Of a stretch of 9,445 nucleotides of DNA, positions 1 through 6,748 are shown piece after piece. The notes beneath the pieces were generated by a model. The model was not told the origin of the DNA. It did no database searches and saw only the letters and a list, made by a program, of their open reading frames with translations. The translations under genes and the position numbers were made by a program. Position 1 is the first letter of the stretch, and each line of letters begins with the position of its first letter. The stretch is from Clostridium sp. UBA5530 (GTDB taxonomy: Bacteria; Bacillota; Clostridia; Clostridiales; Clostridiaceae), in the NCBI GenBank assembly GCA_002423705.1, contig DINW01000002.1, positions 1 through 9,445 of the forward strand. Reading direction: 5' to 3'.

Positions 1-2
1 TT

Positions 3-263
3 CTAAAAACAAAAAAGAAGCTTTCTGATGAAACCTACATGAATGGTGAAAACCTTTCAGGTGGAGAAAAACAAAAACTATCCTTAGCCCGTGGAATTTT
101 GAAGGATTGCAATTTGATTATTCTAGACGAGCCAACCAATCATCTTGATAGAAATGCTATAAAAGTTGTTAAACACTTAATTTCAAATATGAATGTCACT
201 GTAATACTTGTTTCTCATGATAAAGACCTTGAAGATTTAGCTACTGTTACTTTTAATTTATAA
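3..263 (+). CDS. ABC transporter ATP-binding domain, C-terminal end (5'-truncated by window edge)
   Basis: The open frame runs in from the left edge; the first ATG inside it (base 39) is probably internal, because the same frame stays open back to base 3. The 87 visible residues hold the second half of an ABC ATPase. In order these are the signature motif (NLSGGEKQKLSLAR), Walker B with its catalytic glutamate (LIILDEP), the D-loop (NHLD) and the switch histidine (LVSHD). The protein ends about 16 residues after SHD. Walker A and the Q-loop lie off-window. The string LDEPTNHLD is typical of ABC-F proteins, but NLSGGEKQKLSLARGIL also fits an exporter with fused membrane and ATPase domains. The sequence seen cannot separate these, so the substrate is unknown. 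As an ATPase it would hydrolyse ATP at the inner face of the membrane (transporter) or on the ribosome (ABC-F). The stop codon is followed at once by a hairpin terminator. Confidence 0.85.
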   Translation, partial: LKTKKKLSDETYMNGENLSGGEKQKLSLARGILKDCNLIILDEPTNHLDRNAIKVVKHLISNMNVTVILVSHDKDLEDLATVTFNL

Positions 264-268
264 AAACA

Positions 269-300
269 TTCCCATCAATGAATTTTATCATTGATGGGAA
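269..300 (-). terminator. Hairpin terminator between converging genes
   Basis: There is a perfect 13-bp inverted repeat, arms 269-281 and 288-300 with a 6-nt loop. Read on the minus strand, the stem lies 15 nt after the antiporter stop codon and is followed by TGTTTTTAT, a fair U-tract, so it best fits an intrinsic terminator for the antiporter gene. On the plus strand it lies 5 nt after the ABC gene stop but lacks a good U-run. It probably blocks transcription in both directions, more strongly on minus. Confidence 0.8.
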
Positions 301-315
301 TATGTTGCATCATAT

Positions 316-1569
316 CTATTCTGATATTGTTTGAATTTTGCTAGAATCAGGCTTTACATTTTTTAGAGCTGACTGGTCAATAGAGTTTGACAGATGCAAA
401 GCTGCTTTAGCAGAAGCTGGTCCTACTAATTCATAAAGCACTGCTGAAGATAGTATTATAGTAGAAAGTAGTCCTCCTATTTCTGGAGGTAATATTCTTT
501 GGCCAAGTGCTGCCAATCCTATAGAAACCCCAGCCTGAGGAATCAGTGCAAGTCCTAAATATTTACGTATCTCCTCCGATGATTTGCAAATCTTAGCTCC
601 CCAATATGCACCCAGGTATTTCCCTATGATTCTCACAAAAAAATAAACTATTCCTATAACTCCCGCTGATGCTAAAGATGGTACATCTAATTTCATACCT
701 GACAGCACAAAAAATATTGTCAATATAGGTGGTGTAAAATTATTTATTTGCTTAAACAACTGACTATTATTACTTAAATTTATATAAGCTGCTCCTAAAG
801 CCATAGATGACAATAATGGTGACACATCTAAAACTGAACAAATTCCAGTCATAGCAAGTATTATTGCAATAGTTATAATCAATCTATTATCTTGAGATCG
901 CCTGTCACTTATAACTTTATTAAGTATAAATCCCATGACTATACCTCCAATTATAGCTATTAAATTAGTTACTATTGGCATCAAAAATACCGATGGACTC
1001 AATTTAATATTAGAGCTCATAGCTTGAGCCACCGCTGCACATATACTAAAGGCAACTAAAGCTACCACATCATCTAATGCTACCACTTGTAATATAGTAT
1101 CTACAAACTTTCCCTTGGCGTGATATTGCCTAATAGTCATTATAGTTGATGCTGGAGCTGTAGCGCAGCCAATTGCTCCTAACATTATAGAAAAAGGTAC
1201 TGATAAATGAAATACAAAGATCATTACAAAAGTAATAACTATAGCTGCCACTAAAGACTCAAATAAGGTTATGATAACTACTTCTGATCCACTTTTCTTA
1301 AGGGTAGAAAGTTTAAAGTATTTTCCTACTCCAAAAGCTATAAATGCCAATGCTACATCAGTGACAAAGTCTAATCCATTAATAATATTTTTAGGAATTA
1401 TACTCAATACATAGGGACCTATTAATATCCCAGTGATTATATAGGCAGTAACATTGGGTAGTTTAAATTTCTTAGTTATTCTTGTAAGTAAAAAGCTAGT
1501 AAATAGTATAATAGCCAAGCTACTTATAATTACAGCATTTTTATTTAAATTTAATGTTGATACTATCAT
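316..1569 (-). CDS. Cation:proton antiporter, CPA2 / Kef-type (PF00999 family)
   Basis: This is a 417-residue, very hydrophobic protein with about 12-13 predicted membrane segments, the usual size for a membrane-only CPA2 antiporter. It should exchange Na+ or K+ for H+ across the cytoplasmic membrane. Visible family features are the N-terminal LPNVTAYIITGILIGP segment (residues 37-52), a TAPAS turn at 137-141 matching the unwound helix of NhaA/NapA-like folds, and an adjacent aspartate pair in VVALDDVVAL (D166, D167), the ion-binding site of electrogenic members. R313/K317 lie in a late helix, and PQAGVSIGLA is at 344-353. No RCK/TrkA-N regulatory domain follows, so it is not a full KefB/C. 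The start is supported by GGAGGG (1576-1581 on plus) 6 nt before the ATG. It is divergent from the LysR gene, which probably regulates it. Ion preference cannot be read from sequence. Confidence 0.88.
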   Translation of the reverse strand: MIVSTLNLNKNAVIISSLAIILFTSFLLTRITKKFKLPNVTAYIITGILIGPYVLSIIPKNIINGLDFVTDVALAFIAFGVGKYFKLSTLKKSGSEVVIITLFESLVAAIVITFVMIFVFHLSVPFSIMLGAIGCATAPASTIMTIRQYHAKGKFVDTILQVVALDDVVALVAFSICAAVAQAMSSNIKLSPSVFLMPIVTNLIAIIGGIVMGFILNKVISDRRSQDNRLIITIAIILAMTGICSVLDVSPLLSSMALGAAYINLSNNSQLFKQINNFTPPILTIFFVLSGMKLDVPSLASAGVIGIVYFFVRIIGKYLGAYWGAKICKSSEEIRKYLGLALIPQAGVSIGLAALGQRILPPEIGGLLSTIILSSAVLYELVGPASAKAALHLSNSIDQSALKNVKPDSSKIQTISE

Positions 1570-1605
1570 ATTTATCCCTCCATAATTTCCTTTTGGTTGT
1601 TATGG

Positions 1606-1634
1606 TTGATTATATGGAAAGATAATGATAAAAT
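1606..1634 (+). promoter_or_regulatory. Putative sigma-A promoter for the LysR gene
   Basis: TTGATT (1606-1611), a 17-nt spacer and TAAAAT (1629-1634) predict a start near 1641 and a ~60-nt leader before the LysR ATG. It lies on nearly the same bases as the opposite-strand promoter of the antiporter gene. The prediction rests on consensus match and spacing only. Confidence 0.5.
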
Positions 1635-1637
1635 CAA
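1609..1637 (-). promoter_or_regulatory. Putative sigma-A promoter for the antiporter gene
   Basis: Read on minus, TTGATT (1637-1632), a 17-nt spacer and a perfect TATAAT (1614-1609) make a near-consensus promoter. The predicted start near 1602 gives a ~33-nt leader that contains the GGAGGG ribosome site. Its -10 overlaps the -35 of the LysR promoter and the reverse, so the two should compete for polymerase. Confidence 0.6.
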
Positions 1638-1638
1638 A

Positions 1639-1659
1639 TAATAATTCTATATATTATTA
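1639..1659. repeat. Short AT-rich dyad, possible regulator site
   Basis: TAATAAT (1639-1645) and ATTATTA (1653-1659) form a 7-7-7 dyad just downstream of the predicted LysR start. A second self-complementary 10-mer, AATAATTATT, follows at 1671-1680. LysR-type regulators often bind AT-rich dyads next to their own gene. In DNA this AT-rich such dyads also arise by chance, and the classic symmetric T-N11-A pattern is not clear here. Confidence 0.25.
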
Positions 1660-1703
1660 TAAATATAATTAATAATTATTTTTGTTTATAGGAGGTCTTC
1701 AAG

Positions 1704-2591
1704 ATGTTAGATAGTAAAATTATAACTCTGCTAGCCTTAGTAAGTGAAGGAAGTTATACTAAAGCTGCAAAATCCCTATCCCTAACTCAGCCTGCTGTAA
1801 GTCATCATATAAAGTTATTAGAACAAGAATACGGGATAAAAATTTTTTATAGTGATAAAAAAAAGCTTACTGCTACTCCTGATGGGGAAATTTTGATAAA
1901 ATATTCTAGGCGAGCTTTTGCCTTGGCGGAAAATACTATAAAAGCTTTGGAAGATAATAGAAGGCAAGTAAAAAGCTTAGCTATAGGTATTACCCCTACT
2001 GCTGAGGAAAATTTAGTTCCTTATGTTTTTGCTTCTTATTGCAACAAAAATCCTAAGGTTCATATTAATATTGTTACTAATAATATTAATATTATTTATG
2101 ATATGCTTAAATCTTATGAATTAGACTTAGCTATAATAGAGGGCAGAATTACCGATGAGCGATTTACTTCTATACTTTTAGACACAGATTATTTATGTCT
2201 AGCAGTATCCCCTCAGCATAAATTTGCTAAAAAGAAAAGTGTACACCTATTAGAACTAAAAAAAGAAAATTTCATTTTGCGTCAGCCAAATGCAGGCACT
2301 CGTACTCTATTTGAAAACCACCTTATAAGCCATTCAGAAAACATTAAAAATTTCAATGTAATAATGGAACTTGATAATGTGGCTCTGATAAAAGATTTAG
2401 TTTCTTCTAACTTAGGGATAACAATAATCTCTCATAAATCCTGTCGTGAAGAAATTGCTTCTGGTAAATTAGTAATTATCCCAATAGAAAACCTTATGAT
2501 GCCTAGAGAAATCAATATGGTTTATCCTAAAGATTTTCGTCATAGAGAAATTTTAGAAGACATACAAAAGGCTTATAATTCGCAAATTTAA
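1704..2591 (+). CDS. LysR-family transcriptional regulator
   Basis: At 295 residues this is a typical length for the family. Residues 1-60 carry the winged helix-turn-helix, with the recognition region SLSLTQPAVSHHIKLLEQEYG, followed by the linker helix (about 60-88). A periplasmic-binding-protein-like effector domain runs from about 90 to 290, with the usual I-GITPTAEENLVP opening strand. It should bind DNA as a dimer or tetramer and respond to a small ligand. AGGAGGT (1690-1696) is 7 nt before the ATG and fixes the start. It is divergent from the cation:proton antiporter gene with 134 bp between starts, the standard arrangement in which a LysR protein controls its neighbour and itself. The effector is unknown. 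The downstream neighbour converges on it, so it is probably monocistronic. Confidence 0.92.
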   Translation: MLDSKIITLLALVSEGSYTKAAKSLSLTQPAVSHHIKLLEQEYGIKIFYSDKKKLTATPDGEILIKYSRRAFALAENTIKALEDNRRQVKSLAIGITPTAEENLVPYVFASYCNKNPKVHINIVTNNINIIYDMLKSYELDLAIIEGRITDERFTSILLDTDYLCLAVSPQHKFAKKKSVHLLELKKENFILRQPNAGTRTLFENHLISHSENIKNFNVIMELDNVALIKDLVSSNLGITIISHKSCREEIASGKLVIIPIENLMMPREINMVYPKDFRHREILEDIQKAYNSQI

Positions 2592-2610
2592 ATTATTAAG
2601 TAAGAAAAGT

Positions 2611-2699
2611 ATATGCTGTTGCAAAGGTGGTATTATACAACGCAGATAGAATAAATCTAAGCACTCTGTATTCTATACCCATCCAACGTAACAGCATAT
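2611..2699. repeat. Long imperfect hairpin between converging genes; possible bidirectional terminator or structured RNA
   Basis: A perfect 10-bp outer stem (ATATGCTGTT at 2611-2620 with AACAGCATAT at 2690-2699) encloses a perfect 8-bp inner stem (ATAGAATA 2646-2653 with TATTCTAT 2669-2676, 15-nt loop). Between them GGTGGT (2627-2632) can pair with bulges to ACCCATCC (2677-2684), making one rod-like ~89-nt fold. On minus, downstream of metG, the stem is followed by ACTTTTCTTACTT. On plus, downstream of the LysR gene, a strong T-run (T6-C-T6, 2732-2744) follows 30 nt later and runs into the metG stop. It may end transcription in both directions, or encode a small RNA. I do not recognise a known RNA family. 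Confidence 0.5.
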
Positions 2700-2742
2700 G
2701 CCTTCCTAGGTCAGTTCAGTGTACATGTACCTTTTTTCTTTT

Positions 2743-4680
2743 TTATCTAACTTGGCTTCCTGTTGGCAATTCTCCTGGAATTGATACTGCAAATAATTTT
2801 GAATCATCATTAGTAGATGCTGCTAATATCATTCCTTGGGATAACTCTCCTCTTAGTTTTACTGGTTTCAAATTAGCCACAAGGACTACATACTTTCCAA
2901 CTAAATCTTCTGGTTTATAATACTGAGATATTCCAGAGATTACTTGTCTTTCCTCTCCACCTAAGTCTACTTTAAGCTTTAACAGCTTCTTAGCTTTAGG
3001 AACAGATTCACATTGAAGAACTTTCACTACTCTTAAGTCTATTTTGTCAAAGTCATCTATGGTGATTTCTTCTTTTAGCGGAATCATTTCTTCCTTCTCT
3101 TCTTGTTTTTCTTCTGTAGCCTTCAATTCATCAAGTTCTTTTAACTTTGCATCTAAGTCTATCCTTGGGAATATAACAGGTCCCTTATTTACCTTAGTTC
3201 CTGCTGCAGTTCCATCAAAAGCACCTAGACTATTCCATGATAAAATCTCACTATTTATTTGCTTTGCAATAGACTCTGATGTATGAGGAAGGAATGGTCC
3301 CACAAGAACAGATACAAATCTTAAGGTTTCAATTAAGTTATACAATACTGTTCCTAATCTATCCTTCTTCTCCTCATCTTTTGCAAGAATCCATGGTGTA
3401 GTTTCGTCTATATACTTATTTGCTCTTCCTATAAGAGTCCATATATGGCCTAGGGCCTCTGGAATCTTTAAAGAGTCTATTGATTTTTCTACAAGTCCAG
3501 GAGTTTTTAGTGCTAATCCTATCAGTTCCTCATCTATATTTTCCTTTGCTACTGGTGCTGGAATAACCCCATCAAAATATTTTTCTACCATTGTCACACT
3601 TCTTGATAGGAGGTTTCCAAGATCATTAGCAAGATCTGAATTTATTTTTTTTATAAATGTTTCATTATTAAAAAGACCATCTGCTCCAAAAGGTATCTCT
3701 CTCAACAAATAGTACCTTATAGCATCCACTCCAAAATGCTGTGCTAAAACTACTGGGTCAACTACATTCCCCTTAGATTTAGACATTTTCCCTCCATCTA
3801 CTAAAAGCCAACCATGACCAAAAACTTGCTTTGGAAGTTCAAGACCTAAAGCCATAAGCATTATTGGCCAATAAATTGTATGGAATCTTAAAATGTCCTT
3901 TCCTATTAAATGAACATCTGCTGGCCAGTACTTCTCATAGAGCTCCCTGTTTCCTGAGCCATAACCTAAAGCTGTTATATAGTTAGATAAGGCATCTATC
4001 CAAACATATACTACATGACCCTTATCAAACTCTACTGGTATTCCCCAGTTAAAAGAAGTTCTAGATACACATAAATCTTGAAGTCCTGGTTTTAAAAAGT
4101 TGTTGAGCATTTCATTTTTTCTTGATTCCGGTTGAATAAAATCAGGATGACTCTCTATATATTCAATTAACTTATCTGCATATTTACTCATCTTAAAGAA
4201 GTATGCTTCTTCCTTTGCCTTCTCCACTGGTCTTCCACAGTCTGGGCAGTTTCCATTTACAAGCTGGGTCTCTGTCCAGAATGATTCACATGGAGTACAG
4301 TACCACCCCTCATAGGAGCTTTTATATATATCACCTTGGTCATAAAGCTTTTTAAATATATCCTGAACTGCCTTTACATGATAGTCATCAGTAGTTCTTA
4401 TAAACTTATCGTAGCTTATATTCATAAGCTGCCATAAATCCTTTATTCCTGCTACTATTTTATCAACATATTCCTTTGGAGTAACCCCTTTTTCCTCTGC
4501 TATTCTTTGAATTTTTTGTCCATGTTCATCTGTACCTGTTAAGAACATTACATCGTATCCCGTTAATCTCTTAAATCTTGCTATGGCATCTGCTGCTACT
4601 GTAGTATAGGTATTTCCTATATGAAGATTTGCAGATGGATAATAGATAGGGGTTGTAATATAGTATTTCTTATTGCTCAT
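2743..4680 (-). CDS. metG: Methionyl-tRNA synthetase, standard bacterial type with C-terminal tRNA-binding domain
   Basis: This class I synthetase charges tRNA-Met and initiator tRNA with methionine in the cytoplasm. The protein is 645 residues. The HIGH-type motif HIGN is at 20-23, in a PIYYPSANLHIGN context. The zinc-knuckle region has two Cys pairs (C128/C131 and C145/C148), and KMSKS is at 298-302. An alpha-helical anticodon domain follows, then a charged Lys/Glu-rich linker (about 510-538) and a Trbp111-like OB-fold from about 539 to the end (DFDKIDLRVVKV onward), which in this family promotes dimerisation and tRNA binding. The ATG at 4680 is preferred because AAGGAG (4689-4694) sits 8 nt upstream. 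The frame extends to a TTG at 4698, but that codon abuts the ribosome site. It lies 37 bp downstream of a second MetRS gene with no visible promoter between, so it is very likely co-transcribed under the T-box. Confidence 0.97.
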   Translation of the reverse strand: MSNKKYYITTPIYYPSANLHIGNTYTTVAADAIARFKRLTGYDVMFLTGTDEHGQKIQRIAEEKGVTPKEYVDKIVAGIKDLWQLMNISYDKFIRTTDDYHVKAVQDIFKKLYDQGDIYKSSYEGWYCTPCESFWTETQLVNGNCPDCGRPVEKAKEEAYFFKMSKYADKLIEYIESHPDFIQPESRKNEMLNNFLKPGLQDLCVSRTSFNWGIPVEFDKGHVVYVWIDALSNYITALGYGSGNRELYEKYWPADVHLIGKDILRFHTIYWPIMLMALGLELPKQVFGHGWLLVDGGKMSKSKGNVVDPVVLAQHFGVDAIRYYLLREIPFGADGLFNNETFIKKINSDLANDLGNLLSRSVTMVEKYFDGVIPAPVAKENIDEELIGLALKTPGLVEKSIDSLKIPEALGHIWTLIGRANKYIDETTPWILAKDEEKKDRLGTVLYNLIETLRFVSVLVGPFLPHTSESIAKQINSEILSWNSLGAFDGTAAGTKVNKGPVIFPRIDLDAKLKELDELKATEEKQEEKEEMIPLKEEITIDDFDKIDLRVVKVLQCESVPKAKKLLKLKVDLGGEERQVISGISQYYKPEDLVGKYVVLVANLKPVKLRGELSQGMILAASTNDDSKLFAVSIPGELPTGSQVR

Positions 4681-4717
4681 GTGAATTTCTCCTTCCAAAT
4701 ATATATCAGTTTATTTT

Positions 4718-6349
4718 TTATTTGCAGTTTTCCTTTAATCTTTGTATTTCTTTTTCAACCACGGTTTTTTCTATTCTAGAATATAGTGGCTTTACATCTC
4801 TCAAGGGTTCCTTAGAATTAAAGTAAATCATACTCCAACTATTATCTTTTATATGAAGCATATTTCTTATTTTATCACAACTAAAGGGCAAAAAGGATTC
4901 TAATAAATTTGATAGATTAGCTATTATTTGAACACAGTTATATAAGGTATTGCTACAACTTTCTCTGTTCTCCTTTATTTCAATCCAAGGAGACTTTTCG
5001 TCAAAGTATTTATTTCCATATTTAATCAAATCAAATATGGACTCCATAGCATTTTTAAATTTAAACTCCTCTATATAATTTCCAGCTTTATTATAGGTTT
5101 CTTTTATTTCATTTTCAACGGATTTTTCTAACTGTCCCTGTGGAACTACTGCCTGAAAGGATTTTTCTACAAAAGCTAAAGTTCTGTTTATGAAGTTTCC
5201 AAAGGCTCCTAAGAGTTCTCCATTATGCCTATTTACAAACTCCCTCCATGAAAAGTCACTATCTCTCTTTTCTGGCCCATTTATTATTAAAAAGTACCTT
5301 ATTGAATCTGCATTATAGTTTTCTACCATATAGGGCACCCATATGGCCCAATTTCTGCTTGTGGATAGTTTTCTACCCTCTATGGTTAAATATTCACTAG
5401 AAACCATATGATCTGGAAGATGTAGATTCCCAAGACCTAATAGTATGGCTGGCAAAATCAAGCTATGAAAAGGTATATTGTCCTTGCCGTGAATAAAATA
5501 GGACTCAACATCCTCACCCCAAAAATCCTTCCAGCATATATTTCTTTCCTCACTGACAGCTTTAGTAGCTGATAGATATCCGCATACTGCCTCTACCCAA
5601 ACATATATTTTTTTATCCTCATATCCTTCTATTGGAACATCTATGCCATATTTTAAATCTCTTGTAGCAGCTCTTTCCCTTAAACCTTCCTTTAAGTATC
5701 TTTCCGTCATAGCTATGGCATTGTCTCTCCAACCTTTAGCTGATTTAACATATCTTTTTAACTGTTTCTCATATAGAGGCAGTTTTAAAAATAAATGCTG
5801 TGATTGTCTAACCTCTGTTTTCCCTCCACATAGTCCACATTTTTTATTTCTTAATTCCAATGGTTCTAATAGTTCTGAACAAAAATCACATTGATCCCCT
5901 TTTGCCTCATTTCCACAGTGGGGGCAAGTTCCTTCTACAAATCTATCAGGTAGAAACTGTTCACAGTGAGGACAATACACTTGTTTCATTTCCTTAGGAT
6001 ATATTCCCCCATTTTTATAAAGTTCTTTAAACACTTGTTGAACAAAATCATAGTGATTCTTTGTATCTGTTTTAGTATAAATATCATAAGAAAAGCCTAA
6101 TTTTTCAAAGCAATAGGTGAATTCACTGTGATATTTATCAGTTATAACCCTTGGCACTACTCCCTCTTTAACTGCCCGTAAGGCAATAGGGGTTCCATGA
6201 CAGTCACTTCCTGAAACATAAAGAACTTCATCTCCCTTAGCCCTAAAATACCTTGCTAAAATATCTCCTGATATTAGCCCTGCCACTTGACCTAAATGCA
6301 AAGAACCATTTGCATAGGGCCATGCTCCTCCAATAAATCTTTTTACCAT
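4718..6349 (-). CDS. Second methionyl-tRNA synthetase paralogue (archaeal-like, MetRS2 type, no C-terminal OB domain)
   Basis: The 543-residue class I synthetase opens with GGAWPYANGSLHLGQ (HIGH motif at 18-21). The connective domain has four CxxC pairs (126/129, 142/145, 154/157, 171/174), a double-knuckle, probably two-zinc form unlike the two pairs of the neighbouring metG. The second signature is KLSTS (327-331) in place of KMSKS. WVEAVCGYLSA and FIHGKDNIPFHSLI match the MetRS active site. The anticodon-binding helices are present, and the protein stops without a Trbp111-like domain. These traits resemble archaeal/eukaryotic MetRS and the extra MetRS2 known in some Gram-positives, where it gives resistance to MetRS inhibitors; that role here is inference. 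The ATG at 6349 has AGGAGG 7 nt upstream, whereas the in-frame ATG at 6355 is only 1 nt from it. It is the first gene after the T-box, and metG follows 37 bp later. Confidence 0.9.
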   Translation of the reverse strand: MVKRFIGGAWPYANGSLHLGQVAGLISGDILARYFRAKGDEVLYVSGSDCHGTPIALRAVKEGVVPRVITDKYHSEFTYCFEKLGFSYDIYTKTDTKNHYDFVQQVFKELYKNGGIYPKEMKQVYCPHCEQFLPDRFVEGTCPHCGNEAKGDQCDFCSELLEPLELRNKKCGLCGGKTEVRQSQHLFLKLPLYEKQLKRYVKSAKGWRDNAIAMTERYLKEGLRERAATRDLKYGIDVPIEGYEDKKIYVWVEAVCGYLSATKAVSEERNICWKDFWGEDVESYFIHGKDNIPFHSLILPAILLGLGNLHLPDHMVSSEYLTIEGRKLSTSRNWAIWVPYMVENYNADSIRYFLIINGPEKRDSDFSWREFVNRHNGELLGAFGNFINRTLAFVEKSFQAVVPQGQLEKSVENEIKETYNKAGNYIEEFKFKNAMESIFDLIKYGNKYFDEKSPWIEIKENRESCSNTLYNCVQIIANLSNLLESFLPFSCDKIRNMLHIKDNSWSMIYFNSKEPLRDVKPLYSRIEKTVVEKEIQRLKENCK

Positions 6350-6401
6350 AATCATACCTCCTGAATATAATTATGATGATAAAAGAAGAAACCTTTAAAA
6401 T

Positions 6402-6438
6402 AAAAAAACCTCTATGAACTTTTATAAGTTCATAGAGG
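6402..6438 (-). terminator. T-box attenuator terminator
   Basis: A perfect 12-bp stem pairs CCTCTATGAACT (6438-6427) with AGTTCATAGAGG (6420-6409) around a 6-nt loop, and a run of seven T residues (6408-6402) follows. It shares CTCTAT with the antiterminator, so the two folds exclude each other. It ends 40 nt before the ribosome site of the MetRS2-type gene. Confidence 0.93.
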
Positions 6439-6696
6439 CGTTTGAACGCTTTACCACTCTATTTCACACCCTTTGTTGCCAAAGGATATCTCACTAAGTG
6501 ACTCCACCCTCCTAAAATCTAGGTTTAGCTTTTATCACCTTGCAATATAACGGTTGCTCCCGTATTTCTCTAACCATAATAGCTCGAAAAATCTGCTCAA
6601 AGACCATCTTCATAAAATGCTCTATGGTTGGCTTTCACCACTTCCAACTCTCTTTACATATCACATCATATTACTCTTCTTGTCATTGCATTATTT
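6402..6696 (-). ncRNA. T-box leader sensing uncharged tRNA-Met, upstream of the two MetRS genes
   Basis: Read on minus, the ~295-nt leader shows T-box parts in order. AAGAAGAGTA with the AGTA element is at 6681-6672. The distal stem I arm is GTTGG/CCAAC (6648-6644, 6631-6627) around the GGTGAAAG loop. A specifier region, GAAGATGGTCTTTGAGC, has AUG at 6607-6605. The stem III hairpin is CCTTTG-GCAA-CAAAGG (6485-6470). The antiterminator pairs ATAGAG (6462-6457) with CTCTAT (6437-6432) and GCG with CGC. It encloses a 7-nt bulge, UGGUAAA, whose UGGU (6456-6453) complements the ACCA end of tRNA-Met. The 3' half of the antiterminator is also the 5' arm of a strong terminator. Uncharged tRNA-Met should favour the antiterminator and switch on both synthetases. 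The usual bulge is UGGNACC, so the last part is divergent here. Confidence 0.9.
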
Positions 6697-6702
6697 AATT
6701 AC

Positions 6703-6731
6703 ATCATAATGAAAATTTTTATCTATGTCAA
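6703..6731 (-). promoter_or_regulatory. Sigma-A promoter of the T-box / MetRS operon
   Basis: On minus, a perfect TTGACA (6731-6726), a 17-nt spacer and TATGAT (6708-6703) lie just after the stop of the aminopeptidase gene and just before the T-box leader. The expected start is near 6696. Near-consensus sequence and position make this the strongest promoter call in the window. Confidence 0.8.
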
Positions 6732-6748
6732 TAACTTAGGAAAATTTT

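Noticed and set aside
2623..2632. AAAGGTGGTA on plus, like the conserved T-box sequence
   Set aside because: There is no room for stem I or a specifier after the LysR stop, no matching antiterminator, and no gene downstream on plus. It is probably chance within the hairpin element.
2627..2920. 97-aa open frame on plus
   Set aside because: It overlaps the 3' end of metG in antisense, has no ribosome site and has no recognisable protein features.
3044..3286. 80-aa Ser/Phe-rich open frame on plus
   Set aside because: It is the antisense shadow of the Lys/Glu-rich linker region of metG.
4681..4698. TTG at 4698 as metG start, adding six residues
   Set aside because: The added residues are encoded by the ribosome-binding site itself; the ATG at 4680 has ideal spacing and begins the conserved sequence.
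5643..5894. 83-aa open frame on plus
   Set aside because: It is antisense to the zinc-knuckle part of the second MetRS and has no ribosome site.
6402..6696. SAM (S-box) riboswitch as an alternative for the methionine-related leader
   Set aside because: The GCAACC-type core and kink-turn order of SAM-I are absent, while the T-box antiterminator and terminator are explicit.
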